Origin: an uncultured Blautia sp.
GTDB taxonomy: Bacteria > Bacillota_A > Clostridia > Lachnospirales > Lachnospiraceae
Reading direction: 5' to 3'
DNA: 22,054 nucleotides
Assembly (NCBI GenBank): GCA_905209435.1
Contig: CAJLTE010000055.1
Span: forward strand, 1-22,054
Shown: in pieces, positions 8,784 to 16,108 of the stretch
Layout of the letters: every line of letters starts with the position of its first letter
How positions within the stretch are numbered: the stretch's first letter is position 1
Notes under the pieces: generated by a model
What the model was told of the DNA's origin: nothing
Databases searched by the model: none
What the model saw: the letters and a program-made list of their open reading frames with translations, nothing else
Translations under genes and position numbers: made by a program

Positions 8784-8932
8784 TAGATTATGAAGAGGAA
8801 CTGAAGAAATTTGAGCCATGTCTGGACGTTGCAGATGCGGAAGGGGCCATTTATGAGAGAGAACTGACAGATATTCTGGATGTTCTCCAGGAGGTTCTCC
8901 GTGAAGCAAAGAGCGGCAGACGGGTAAAATAA
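8780..8932 (+). CDS. small conserved-looking acidic protein, unknown function
   Basis: A 50-residue ORF starting MIDYEEELKKFEPCLDV and ending GRRVK. The start codon overlaps the folC stop in ATGA, and AGGAG lies 9 nt upstream, so translation is well supported. The sequence is strongly helical and acidic, with a heptad-like pattern (LTDILDVLQEVL) that suggests a short amphipathic helix or helical hairpin. There is no signal peptide or membrane segment. It sits between folC and the zinc-ribbon/TPR gene, 10 nt before the latter, so the three are probably one operon. I do not recognise a family. Confidence 0.75.
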   Translation: MIDYEEELKKFEPCLDVADAEGAIYERELTDILDVLQEVLREAKSGRRVK

Positions 8933-8942
8933 GGAGAAACGC

Positions 8943-10316
8943 ATGAATTGTATGAATTGTGGTGCGTTCCTGATGGACAAGGATCTGGATTATTGCCCGA
9001 AATGTGGATGTAATGTGCTGATTCAGAAGAAAGTAGACTACCTTTCCAGACAGTATTACAACCAGGGGCTGGAGAAGGCCAGCGTCCGTGATCTCTCAGG
9101 AGCGATCAATTGCCTGAAGCAGAGTCTTATGTATAATAAGCATAACATTCAGGCAAGAAATCTTCTGGGACTGGTGTATTTTGAGACAGGTGAGGTTGTG
9201 GCTGCACTCAGTGAGTGGGTGATCAGTAAGAATCTGCAGCCTTCCAGAAATCTGGCATCAGAATATATTAATAAGCTTCAGGCAAATTCTAATAAGCTGG
9301 AGGCGATTAATGAGACTATCAGAAAATATAATGATGCACTGAATCTCTGCAGAGAGGGTCATGAGGATATGGCTGCAATCAGACTGAAGAAGATTCTTGC
9401 ACAGAATCCGAAGCTGATCAAGGGTTATCACCTTCTTGCATTAATTCAGATGAAAGAAGGAGAGTATAACAAAGCCAGGAGAACTCTGAAGAGAGCAGCG
9501 AGGATTGATAAGACGAATACAACAACTCTGCGTTTCTTAAGTGAGATTGATGAGCAGACAGGTGTATCTACCCGCTTAGAGCGGCAGAAAAAAAGACGTT
9601 TTGGAAGTAAAGGGGCAGAGGAAAAGGAGGCCGCAAGTATCAGCAGGGATATGGTGATACCGACAGCTCCATATAAAGAACGTTCAAGGGTTTCCCTGTT
9701 CTTTACGTTGGTTGCAGGATTTGCGGCAGGGCTGCTGGCATTTTATCTGCTTGCTGTTCCTGCAATAAAGCAGGGAATTTACAGGGAAGCGAATCAGCAG
9801 ATCGTCAAATACAGTGATGCTGTATCCAGCCAGGGAGCAGAGCTGACAAAAGCACAGAATCAGGCACAGGAATCAGGGGATACAGTGGAGGCTGCTTCGA
9901 AACAGATCGAGGAAGAGAAGAAGAAAAGCGACAGTTATGAGGCGCTGCTGGAAGCATATGCAGCTTTACAGCAGCAGAATGCAGATGAGGCAGCACTTAA
10001 GCTCCAGAATGTTTATGCAGATCTGCTTCCTGCGGATCTGAAAGGAATTTACAATACTATCTGTAACAGTACAGGAACTACAGGTATAGAAGGAACAACA
10101 GATAGTACATCTCAGAACGGATCAGACAGTACGGGAGGGGATGTTTCGGACAATGGAGACAATGCAGATGCTGCAGGAGATGCTTCCTCAGATTCTGCAT
10201 ATGATGAAAATTATGATGATGGATCCTATGACAGTGGAAACGATGAAGTATCTTATGATACAGGTTCCTACGATGAATCTTATGATGAAGGTTCTTATGA
10301 CGATTCAGAATATTAG
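8943..10316 (+). CDS. zinc-ribbon, TPR-repeat, single-pass membrane protein with acidic Tyr-rich tail
   Basis: A 457-residue protein of unknown function. The N-terminus has two CxxC pairs (MNCMNCG...YCPKCGC, residues 3-23), a zinc ribbon. Residues about 35-215 form TPR-like helical repeats (AINCLKQSLMYNKHN, AAIRLKKILAQNPK, ARRTLKRAARIDKTN). A basic stretch (KKRRFGSK) precedes a single transmembrane helix at about 250-273. A coiled-coil region (about 285-330) follows, then a helical segment. The last ~75 residues are a low-complexity Ser/Gly/Asp/Tyr tail with repeated SYD motifs. By the positive-inside rule, the zinc ribbon and TPRs are likely cytoplasmic and the tail external. AAGGAG lies 6 nt before the ATG. 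A terminator follows at 10409. Confidence 0.85.
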   Translation: MNCMNCGAFLMDKDLDYCPKCGCNVLIQKKVDYLSRQYYNQGLEKASVRDLSGAINCLKQSLMYNKHNIQARNLLGLVYFETGEVVAALSEWVISKNLQPSRNLASEYINKLQANSNKLEAINETIRKYNDALNLCREGHEDMAAIRLKKILAQNPKLIKGYHLLALIQMKEGEYNKARRTLKRAARIDKTNTTTLRFLSEIDEQTGVSTRLERQKKRRFGSKGAEEKEAASISRDMVIPTAPYKERSRVSLFFTLVAGFAAGLLAFYLLAVPAIKQGIYREANQQIVKYSDAVSSQGAELTKAQNQAQESGDTVEAASKQIEEEKKKSDSYEALLEAYAALQQQNADEAALKLQNVYADLLPADLKGIYNTICNSTGTTGIEGTTDSTSQNGSDSTGGDVSDNGDNADAAGDASSDSAYDENYDDGSYDSGNDEVSYDTGSYDESYDEGSYDDSEY

Positions 10317-10408
10317 CTAAACTGCGGAGCGGATGATTTTATCTGTTTGATGGGATCGAATTTAGAAAGCAGACAGAATATACCGGTATCCGGTACAGAG
10401 AATACAGA

Positions 10409-10441
10409 AGAGATGCATGGAAGACATGTGTCTCTTTTTTT
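10409..10441 (+). terminator. intrinsic terminator after the folC operon
   Basis: AGAGATGCATG (10409-10419) pairs with CATGTGTCTCT (10425-10435) with two G-U pairs, followed by a T run at 10436-10441. A repeat copy starts at the last T, a placement also seen at 21775. Confidence 0.85.
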
Positions 10442-10584
10442 ATGTCGCAGGAGCGACCCGCCGCAGGCGGAGAATCCTGCAAGCAGGATTTTTTCTTGCA
10501 TTATATCGTGGATAATTACTTTGTAATGTTCCTGTGATATAAAAAAATCTCCGGGAAGGATCATAATGCGGCAAAAATGAATTA
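10442..10584 (+). repeat. modular hairpin repeat, copy 1 (order B-A-C)
   Basis: Module B (10442-10490) holds three consecutive hairpins: GTCGC/GCGAC, CCGCC/GGCGG and AATCCTGC/GCAGGATT. Module A (10501-10542) is one long hairpin with arms TTATATCGTGG and CCTGTGATATAA and inner stem TTAC/GTAA; it is the most degenerate of the three A copies. Module C (about 10549-10584) aligns without gaps to 20399-20434. The other two copies are at 20353-20490 and 21775-21905, both in order A-C-B. The end of module C coincides with the spoIIA promoter. Confidence 0.85.
10555..10584 (+). promoter_or_regulatory. sigma-H-type promoter of the spoIIA operon
   Basis: GAAGGATCA (10555-10563) matches the sigma-H -35 consensus RnAGGAwww at all but one position. 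AATGAATTA (10576-10584) matches the -10 consensus RnnGAATww fully. The spacer is 12 nt, within the usual 11-12. In Bacillus the spoIIA operon is transcribed by sigma-H at sporulation onset, and this promoter lies 22 nt before spoIIAA, so context and sequence agree. It lies inside repeat module C. Confidence 0.75.
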
Positions 10585-10606
10585 AAAAATCAAAAGGAGG
10601 ATTCCT

Positions 10607-10921
10607 ATGGAAAACAGATTTGAAATACAGGGAAATTGTTTGATTATTCATCTTCCGAAGGAAGTTGATCATATGGTGTCAGATGAAATCAGAAAAGAGT
10701 CGGATGAGATTATACGAAGAAAATATATCCGGACTATTACATTTGATTTTTCCGATACAGCGTTTATGGACAGTTCAGGAATCGGGCTGATTATGGGACG
10801 CTACCGGGCGATGGGAATGCGAGGTGATTGTATACAGGCTGCGGGAGTTAGTACTTATATAGAGAAATTACTGCACCTGTCAGGGGTATATAAGTTTGTG
10901 GAAATCTGTGGAAAAGTTTGA
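10607..10921 (+). CDS. spoIIAA: anti-sigma F factor antagonist
   Basis: A 104-residue STAS-domain protein. In its unphosphorylated form it binds SpoIIAB and releases sigma-F in the forespore. The signature FMDSSGIGLIMGRYRAM contains the phosphorylated serine (Ser57 here, equivalent to Ser58 of Bacillus subtilis). Length is normal, and AAAAGGAGG lies 6 nt upstream of ATG. It is the first gene of the tight spoIIAA-spoIIAB-sigF operon; spoIIAB follows after 22 nt. Confidence 0.95.
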   Translation: MENRFEIQGNCLIIHLPKEVDHMVSDEIRKESDEIIRRKYIRTITFDFSDTAFMDSSGIGLIMGRYRAMGMRGDCIQAAGVSTYIEKLLHLSGVYKFVEICGKV

Positions 10922-10943
10922 GTAAAGGAGGAGGGGGAATATT

Positions 10944-11369
10944 ATGGAAAACACGAATGAAATGAAGCTGATTTTTGACAGCAGGCCTGAGAATGAAGGA
11001 CTTGCAAGAGTGGCAGTAGCTGCTTTCTGTACACAGCTGAATCCTACTTTAGAAGAGGTGGCAGATTTAAAGACTGCTGTATCAGAAGCCGTGACAAATT
11101 GTATTATACATGCATATGAAGGAACAGTGCAGAAAATAGAGGTCCAATGCAGAATGCGGGAACGGACGTTGTGGGTGGATGTGATCGATGAAGGAATTGG
11201 CATCACAGATGTTTCCAGAGCGATGGAGCCGCTTTTTACCACAAAGCCTGAGAAAGACCGGTCAGGTATGGGCTTTACCTTTATGGAGGCTTTTATGGAC
11301 GATGTGACAGTAGATTCGCAGATGGGGAAAGGGACAATTGTCCATATGAAAAAAACGATCGGGAGGTAA
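10944..11369 (+). CDS. spoIIAB: anti-sigma F factor / SpoIIAA kinase
   Basis: A 141-residue GHKL-fold serine kinase that binds and holds sigma-F inactive, and phosphorylates SpoIIAA. The N-box is EAVTNCIIHAYEG, the G1 box VIDEGIGI, and the ATP-lid/G2 region DRSGMGFTFMEAFMD. Length fits the family. A strong AAAGGAGG lies upstream, and sigF begins 2 nt after its stop, implying coupled and stoichiometric synthesis. Confidence 0.95.
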   Translation: MENTNEMKLIFDSRPENEGLARVAVAAFCTQLNPTLEEVADLKTAVSEAVTNCIIHAYEGTVQKIEVQCRMRERTLWVDVIDEGIGITDVSRAMEPLFTTKPEKDRSGMGFTFMEAFMDDVTVDSQMGKGTIVHMKKTIGR

Positions 11370-11371
11370 GG

Positions 11372-12085
11372 ATGGATCATACTCTTGCTTTGATCATAAA
11401 GTCGCAACAGGGAGATAAAGAGGCAAGAGATACAGTATTTGAAGAGAATGCAGGACTGGTGTACAGTGTGGCTAAAAGATTTCAGGGGCGTGGGGTAGAG
11501 ATGGAAGACCTTGTACAGATTGGAAGTATAGGTCTGCTTAAGGCTGTTGATTATTTTGACAGTTCTTATGATGTAAAATTTTCAACTTATGCAGTTCCTA
11601 TGATCGCGGGTGAGATCAAACGCTATTTGCGGGACGACGGGATGCTTAAAGTAAGCAGGAGCCTGAAAGAAAATTGTGCCAGAATTTATTGCGCAAGGGA
11701 CAAGCTGGAGAAAGAACTGGGGCGGGAACCGGTGCTGGAAGAGATTGCTGCGGCTGCACAGCTTACTGTGGAAGAGGCTTTGTTGTCGATGGAATCAGGG
11801 GCAGAAGTGGAATCATTACATAAGATCATTTACCAGGGAGATGGAAATGATATTTCGCTTATGGACAGGCTTCAGGAAAAAGAAAATGGACAGGATGCAG
11901 CTCTGAACAGAATCTTTCTTGATGAGATTCTGCAGAAACTGGATGCAAAAGAACGACGGCTGATCTGGCTGAGATATTTTAAAGATATGACGCAGACGGA
12001 AATAGCAGCAGAACTGGGAATCTCGCAGGTACAGGTTTCCAGAATGGAAAAAAGAATTCTGAAAGAACTGAAAAAACAATTGTAG
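11372..12085 (+). CDS. sigF: RNA polymerase sigma-F factor (early forespore)
   Basis: A 237-residue sigma-70 family factor that directs early forespore transcription. Region 2 is visible as DLVQIGSIGLLKAVDYFD...FSTYAVPMIAGEIKRYLRDDG (residues about 44-92), region 3 around SRSLKENCARIY..., and the region 4 helix-turn-helix as MTQTEIAAELGISQVQVSRM near the C-terminus. Position after spoIIAB and length identify it as sigma-F rather than sigma-G. Its ribosome binding site, GGAGG, lies in the end of spoIIAB. It ends the operon and faces queT across a strong hairpin. Confidence 0.95.
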   Translation: MDHTLALIIKSQQGDKEARDTVFEENAGLVYSVAKRFQGRGVEMEDLVQIGSIGLLKAVDYFDSSYDVKFSTYAVPMIAGEIKRYLRDDGMLKVSRSLKENCARIYCARDKLEKELGREPVLEEIAAAAQLTVEEALLSMESGAEVESLHKIIYQGDGNDISLMDRLQEKENGQDAALNRIFLDEILQKLDAKERRLIWLRYFKDMTQTEIAAELGISQVQVSRMEKRILKELKKQL

Positions 12086-12114
12086 TGGCTGATGGAGATA
12101 TAACAGAGAAAGAT

Positions 12115-12152
12115 ATAAAAAGAGTGTGCAGACAGAATATTCTGCACACTCT
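12115..12152 (-). terminator. terminator between converging sigF and queT
   Basis: A perfect 12-bp stem, AGAGTGTGCAGA (12121-12132) with TCTGCACACTCT (12141-12152). Read on the minus strand it is followed by TTTTTATATC, so it is a good terminator for queT. On the plus strand the following sequence has few Ts, so it may serve sigF less efficiently. Confidence 0.85.
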
Positions 12153-12159
12153 ATAGAGT

Positions 12160-12657
12160 TTATACGGTTTTCTGTGATCTGAAAATAACATTCCTGTATT
12201 TCAGAAGTGCAGTCTGAAGAATCAGTCCGACAACAGCGCAGGAAACGACTTCGCCAATACCTACAGTCAGCATCATAAGCGGGATCGGAAGATTAACTCC
12301 GTATCCGAAACGAAGTACAAATGGCACGATCACGGTGTTTGCTGCGATTGGGGGAAGCGGTGCCAGGAAGCGGTTATAGTTGCGGAATTTGTAAGTAAAT
12401 ACTGCTCCGATCAGCGTTGCGATACTTCCAAAAATGATATCTACCGGGATTGCACCTCCGAAAAGATTGGCGATGATACATCCGATAAACAGTCCGGGGA
12501 TTGCTGCCGGGGTAAAGAATGGCAGAATTGTCAGAGCTTCAGAAAAACGGATCTGAACTTCACCGAAGCTTAGTGGCGCAAATAAAAGGGTCAAAACTAC
12601 ATAAATAGCTCCTATAACTGCTGCTTCTGCCAGAAACTGGGTACCTTTGTTTTTCAT
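12160..12657 (-). CDS. queT: QueT-family queuosine precursor transporter
   Basis: A 165-residue integral membrane protein with about five hydrophobic segments. Family blocks are AAVIGAIYVVLTLLFAPLSF, VQIRFSEALTILPFFTPAAI and GLFIGCIIANLFGG. QueT proteins are the substrate-binding (S) component of an ECF-type importer thought to bring in preQ1/preQ0 or related precursors for the queuosine tRNA modification. A preQ1-I riboswitch directly upstream supports the assignment. No ECF energising subunits are encoded nearby, so shared ones must exist elsewhere. It has its own promoter inside the end of spoVAA. Confidence 0.92.
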   Translation of the reverse strand: MKNKGTQFLAEAAVIGAIYVVLTLLFAPLSFGEVQIRFSEALTILPFFTPAAIPGLFIGCIIANLFGGAIPVDIIFGSIATLIGAVFTYKFRNYNRFLAPLPPIAANTVIVPFVLRFGYGVNLPIPLMMLTVGIGEVVSCAVVGLILQTALLKYRNVIFRSQKTV

Positions 12658-12667
12658 ATTTAATTTT

Positions 12668-12712
12668 CTCCTTTAGTATTTTTTTTACGAGTGGAAGGTC
12701 TCGAACACTCGG
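12668..12712 (-). promoter_or_regulatory. preQ1-I riboswitch of queT
   Basis: On the minus strand, CGAGTG pairs with CACTCG (plus-strand 12706-12711 and 12688-12693). The loop is TTCGAGACCTTC, followed by an A-rich tail, then ACTAAAGGAG. CCTT in the loop can pair with AAGG of the ribosome binding site, the class-I preQ1 pseudoknot that hides the Shine-Dalgarno sequence. Size, the A-rich tail and the queT context all fit. Ligand binding would therefore repress translation. Confidence 0.85.
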
Positions 12713-12720
12713 CAGTTGAC

Positions 12721-12749
12721 AGTGTATCACTTTTGCTGCATACGGTCAA
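12721..12749 (-). promoter_or_regulatory. sigma-A promoter of queT
   Basis: On the minus strand TTGACC (12744-12749) and TACACT (12721-12726) are 17 nt apart. The start would fall about 12715, just before the riboswitch. Most of the promoter lies within the last codons of spoVAA, so queT can be expressed in growing cells independently of the sporulation operon. Confidence 0.7.
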
Positions 12750-13341
12750 TATCTTCTATAATAGTTGTGTTGACATCGTCTTCATACAGCCGCATTTGTA
12801 TCTGCATAGGAGTTGGGTCAGCAGTTATTTTCATATGGCCGAAGTGGTTAAAGAAAAACAGAACACCCAGTCCGATTCCTACAGAATATGTGATTTCCAG
12901 AATTGTGAAATGAGAGGAAACCTGTCCTGTAACCTGTGTGTAGATATCTGCGAACAGGTTGCCTACATCCACATCATTATTAAATGTCATAATGGAAAAA
13001 CCTGCACCGAAAAAAGTTGCCAGTCCGACGAAGATGATCTTGCACCATTGCCAGACAAGCCCGGGACCAGGTTTGTTTTTAAAAGTAATGATGAAGTTAG
13101 GCTCACCAATGGTTGTGATTTCAAGATCAGGTTCTTTTTTCTGAATTTCAGTGATCAGATCCATAACAGACATGACGTAGCGTCCAGGTTTGTCCGGCGC
13201 AAGATTGGCGACAGGCATAACCCGGAGTCGGTTTAATATTTTACTGTTGCTGCAGGAAAGTTTTGCAACATCCTGCAGATAAATATGGGGATGAGTTACC
13301 TGTATGTTCTGATCCAACTGCAAATAGAGAGTATCGCTCAT
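12727..13341 (-). CDS. spoVAA: stage V sporulation protein AA
   Basis: A 204-residue SpoVAA. Residues 1-90 form the soluble N-terminal domain (LYLQLDQNIQVTHPHIYLQDVAKL), and two transmembrane helices lie at about 100-120 and 145-165 (FVGLATFFGAGFSIMTFNND; YSVGIGLGVLFFFNHFG). It is part of the inner spore membrane SpoVA machinery that moves dipicolinic acid in during sporulation and out during germination. The ATG has AAAGGAT about 10 nt upstream, within the end of spoVAE, 6 bp away. It is last in the operon, whereas Bacillus has it first. Confidence 0.9.
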   Translation of the reverse strand: MSDTLYLQLDQNIQVTHPHIYLQDVAKLSCSNSKILNRLRVMPVANLAPDKPGRYVMSVMDLITEIQKKEPDLEITTIGEPNFIITFKNKPGPGLVWQWCKIIFVGLATFFGAGFSIMTFNNDVDVGNLFADIYTQVTGQVSSHFTILEITYSVGIGLGVLFFFNHFGHMKITADPTPMQIQMRLYEDDVNTTIIEDIDRMQQK

Positions 13342-13347
13342 TTAAAA

Positions 13348-13704
13348 TCATCCTTTCATTTTCGGTTTGAAGACCAGACTTGCAAGATAAGAAAAAATCA
13401 GTGCTGCGGAAACTCCGACGGCACAGGCAGTGAAACCGCCCATGAAGAGTCCGATCAGGCCATTTTTATCAATGGCTTCTTTCATTCCTTTCCACAGGAT
13501 ATTACCGAATCCCAGCAGGGGAACAGATGCGCCTGCTCCTGCGAATTCTACAAATGGCTGGTAAATGCCGACAGCGCTTAGAACAGAGCCGGCACAGACC
13601 AGAAGGACCATAATCCGGCCAGGCATCAGTTTGGTTCTGTCAAGCAGAATCTGGACAAGGGCACAGATCAGCCCACCTGTCCAGAAAGCATTAAAATAAT
13701 CCAT
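13348..13704 (-). CDS. spoVAE: stage V sporulation protein AE (SpoVAEb type)
   Basis: A 118-residue membrane protein of the SpoVAC/SpoVAEb family. Key blocks are GGLICALVQILLDRTKLMPG, VGIYQPFVEFAGAGASVPL and GFGNILWKG. Four hydrophobic segments are seen. The start is placed at the ATG whose AGGAGGT lies 7 nt upstream; an in-frame ATG seven codons earlier has no such site. It is separated from spoVAD by 148 bp, the largest gap in the operon, in which I see no gene and no clear terminator. It is expected to form the membrane channel with SpoVAC. Confidence 0.9.
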   Translation of the reverse strand: MDYFNAFWTGGLICALVQILLDRTKLMPGRIMVLLVCAGSVLSAVGIYQPFVEFAGAGASVPLLGFGNILWKGMKEAIDKNGLIGLFMGGFTACAVGVSAALIFSYLASLVFKPKMKG

Positions 13705-13852
13705 AAATACTACCTCCTGGTGCAAATTGTTTATAGTTGAGATTTTTTTAGTCAGTAAGTAATTGTCCGTTTTAGTGTCTGAACTCCCAGATTAGCTAAT
13801 GTGTCTGCGTCAAATGGAATATTGATTGATAACTAAATTGTTAAAAGGGGGT

Positions 13853-14971
13853 TCAGGGAATATTTGGTACCTGATATTGTTCGATGACAACTGCATGAGC
13901 AATACCGGGAATAGAATCGCCCTCATTAAAGCTGACTTTTGATAACAGTGCACCTGTTGGGACAAATAAAATCCTCTTCCAGGTACCTTTTATGATTTCA
14001 GGAAGAATATGGCCGGCAAGAACTGTGGCAGCACATCCACATCCACTGCCGCCGGAATGAGTATCCTGGGTTTCCGGATCATAGATCAGCATGCCGCAGT
14101 CCTGATGCCTGGAAGAAATATCGAAGCCTTTTTCTGAGAGAAGATCAAAGAGAATTTTTTGCCCTATCATTCCAAGATCCCCGGTAAAGATAGCGTCATA
14201 ATCCTCGGGAGTACGGTTAAAATCCTTAAGATTCTGGGCAATGGTATCGCAGGCAGCAGGTGCCATACATCCGCCCATGTTAAAGGAATCCTTAAAGCCA
14301 AAATCAATAAGTCTGCCGGTTGTGATTCCTGTTATGACAGCGCAGGTGTTATGGTTTCTGAGAGTACCGGAGTATTTTGCAACATTTTCAGAGGAAACTG
14401 TACCGGGATTTTTGAGAACAGACTTTGGAGGAGGATTGCATCCAAGTACACAGGCTCCGGCACCGGTGACCGTCCAGGTAGCAGATAAGGGCCTCTGATT
14501 TCCATATCCCAAGGGAAATCGAAACTCCTTTTCTGCACTTGCAAAGTGACTGGAGGTTGCACATAAGATATGACTGCCATATCCTCCTGCAATACACATG
14601 GAACCAAGAGAAAGGGATTCTCCCATAGTGGAACATGCGCCAAAGAGCCCATAAAAAGGGATGCCAAGGTCTGCGGTGCCAAAAGAAGATGCAACTGTCT
14701 GAGCCAGCAGATCACCTGCGAACAGAAGACGGATGTCGCTGGATTTCAGGCCTGCTTTCTGAATTGCCAGTGTGGCTGCCTGTTTCTGCATTGTACTTTC
14801 GGCAGCTTCCCATGTGGCGGTTCCGAACATTGGGTCTTCATTTACGATATCAAAACAGGAACCTAACGGTCCTTCGCTTTCTTTCTGACCGGCAACAGAA
14901 GCGCAGCTTTGGATAAAAACAGGATTTCGGAAAGCGACGCTTGAGGTGCCGCATGTCATCTGTTTGCTCAT
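13853..14971 (-). CDS. spoVAD: stage V sporulation protein AD (dipicolinate-binding)
   Basis: A 372-residue protein with the thiolase-like fold of SpoVAD, which binds dipicolinic acid on the spore inner membrane. Typical blocks are NEDPMFGTATWEAAESTMQK, FGACSTMGESLSLGSMCIAG, SHFASAEKEFRFPLGYGNQR and TGDLGMIGQKIL...SGGSGCGCAATV. It is slightly longer than the ~340-residue Bacillus protein; extra residues seem to lie around 178-205 (a Pro/Ser-rich NPPPKSVLKN segment). It overlaps the spoVAC stop by 4 bp (ATGA at 14968-14971), so they are translationally coupled. Confidence 0.95.
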   Translation of the reverse strand: MSKQMTCGTSSVAFRNPVFIQSCASVAGQKESEGPLGSCFDIVNEDPMFGTATWEAAESTMQKQAATLAIQKAGLKSSDIRLLFAGDLLAQTVASSFGTADLGIPFYGLFGACSTMGESLSLGSMCIAGGYGSHILCATSSHFASAEKEFRFPLGYGNQRPLSATWTVTGAGACVLGCNPPPKSVLKNPGTVSSENVAKYSGTLRNHNTCAVITGITTGRLIDFGFKDSFNMGGCMAPAACDTIAQNLKDFNRTPEDYDAIFTGDLGMIGQKILFDLLSEKGFDISSRHQDCGMLIYDPETQDTHSGGSGCGCAATVLAGHILPEIIKGTWKRILFVPTGALLSKVSFNEGDSIPGIAHAVVIEQYQVPNIP

Positions 14972-15441
14972 ATGAGACCTCCTGTGAGCTTAAAAAGATA
15001 ATAGATAACGCCGAGTATCCAGGAACTTAGGATCCCGTACAGAATCACCGGTCCCGCGATGGTAAAAATCTTGCAGCCGATTCCGAATACTTGTCCCTCT
15101 GCTTTGTATTCAATGGCAGATGCTGCTACAGAATTGGCAAATCCGGTGATTGGTACAAGCCCTCCTGCACCGCCGAATTTTCCGATTTTTGAGTAGAGAT
15201 TACAGCCGGTGAGAATCACACTGAGAAGTATCAGGATAAGGGAACACCAGGATCCGGAGGTATCTTTGTCGAGACCGAGTTTTCCGGCATAATTTAAGAT
15301 AAACTGGCCCAGAACACAGATGACTCCGCCTGTGAAGAATGCCTTGCACATATTAAGACCGAGACTGTGGACAGGAGTAATTTTTTTTACGTAATCTTCA
15401 TATTGTTGTTGCTTTTGCTGAGATGAATGATTGCCTGACAT
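14968..15441 (-). CDS. spoVAC: stage V sporulation protein AC
   Basis: A 157-residue membrane protein with four predicted helices and a short polar N-terminus rich in Gln. KITPVHSLGLNMCKAFFTGG, GGLVPITGFANSVAASAIEY and GCKIFTIAGPVILYG are family blocks. SpoVAC of Bacillus behaves as a mechanosensitive channel subunit for dipicolinate release. AAAGGA lies about 9 nt before the ATG. It is coupled to spoVAD by a 4-bp overlap. Confidence 0.94.
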   Translation of the reverse strand: MSGNHSSQQKQQQYEDYVKKITPVHSLGLNMCKAFFTGGVICVLGQFILNYAGKLGLDKDTSGSWCSLILILLSVILTGCNLYSKIGKFGGAGGLVPITGFANSVAASAIEYKAEGQVFGIGCKIFTIAGPVILYGILSSWILGVIYYLFKLTGGLI

Positions 15442-15525
15442 GCTAATGATCCTTTCTTAAACTAAAACAGGTAAGTCGCCTGCTTCAATTGTGAATATTT
15501 GCGTGATAATAAAATCAACTGGAAA

Positions 15526-15945
15526 TTATGGAATCCATCCATTATAATAATAAATCAGCGAGCCGATGGATTTGCCAAATGCAATGCACAAAATTGTAAA
15601 AGACAGTCCCCCCTGAAAACGGATTCTGCGTGCGAAGATGGGAAATACATCTGCCATTTCTGCAAGTGCCATGATCCAGCCTCCGAGAAAGATTCCTGAA
15701 AAGAGTCCATAAAGAATCAGAAATGGAGTGCCGAGAGGTACGTTCCAGTGAAAAAGATAGAACAGATTTCCAAGTACCGTTCCAAATAAAGTGATATCTT
15801 CGTACAGCATCATATGATCTGCAGTATGAGTAATTCCTGCATATCTGGGAACGATAGAAAGACCGATCAGTAGTCCGATCAGACCTCCTGCAATGATAAA
15901 ACCGGAACACAGTCCGAGAAATCCGAGAAAAATCTGCTGTAGCAT
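15526..15945 (-). CDS. spoVAB: stage V sporulation protein AB
   Basis: A 139-residue membrane protein with about four transmembrane segments, starting MLQQIFLGFLGLCSGFIIAG. Motifs LSIVPRYAGITHT, LYEDITLFGTVLGN and GIFLGGWIMALAEMADVFPI fit SpoVAB. It is the first gene of the spoVA operon here. AGGAGG lies 6 nt before the ATG, and a forespore-type promoter lies about 45 nt further upstream. Confidence 0.88.
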   Translation of the reverse strand: MLQQIFLGFLGLCSGFIIAGGLIGLLIGLSIVPRYAGITHTADHMMLYEDITLFGTVLGNLFYLFHWNVPLGTPFLILYGLFSGIFLGGWIMALAEMADVFPIFARRIRFQGGLSFTILCIAFGKSIGSLIYYYNGWIP

Positions 15946-15987
15946 AACTGCCTCCTGATTTTGGTTTAAATGAAAGATTGTGGTATG

Positions 15988-16016
15988 TATTATGGCGTAA
16001 TTATAAAATAATATAC
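15988..16016 (-). promoter_or_regulatory. sigma-G-type (forespore) promoter of the spoVA operon
   Basis: On the minus strand GTATA (16012-16016) and CATAATA (15988-15994) are 17 nt apart. These fit the sigma-G consensus (GHATR and CATnHTA) at every position. In Bacillus spoVA is a sigma-G operon, so family knowledge supports the call. Confidence 0.75.
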
Positions 16017-16043
16017 GTCAATTCTAAAGAATGTATGAAGAAC

Positions 16044-16072
16044 TGTACTTTTGGGCGGAGAGATAGTATAAT
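16044..16072 (+). promoter_or_regulatory. possible promoter of tcdA
   Basis: A perfect TATAAT lies at 16067-16072, with a weak -35 (TGTACT at 16044-16049) 17 nt upstream. The leader to the tcdA start would be about 30 nt. The gap between diverging spoVAB and tcdA (15946-16108) therefore holds two back-to-back promoters. Confidence 0.5.
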
Positions 16073-16108
16073 GTCCTATACAGATAATGATTCGTAGGAG
16101 GTTTTTGT

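Noticed and set aside
12691..13236. 181-codon plus-strand open frame opposite spoVAA
   Set aside because: The minus-strand SpoVAA assignment is secure, and this frame has no ribosome binding site and shadow-like composition.
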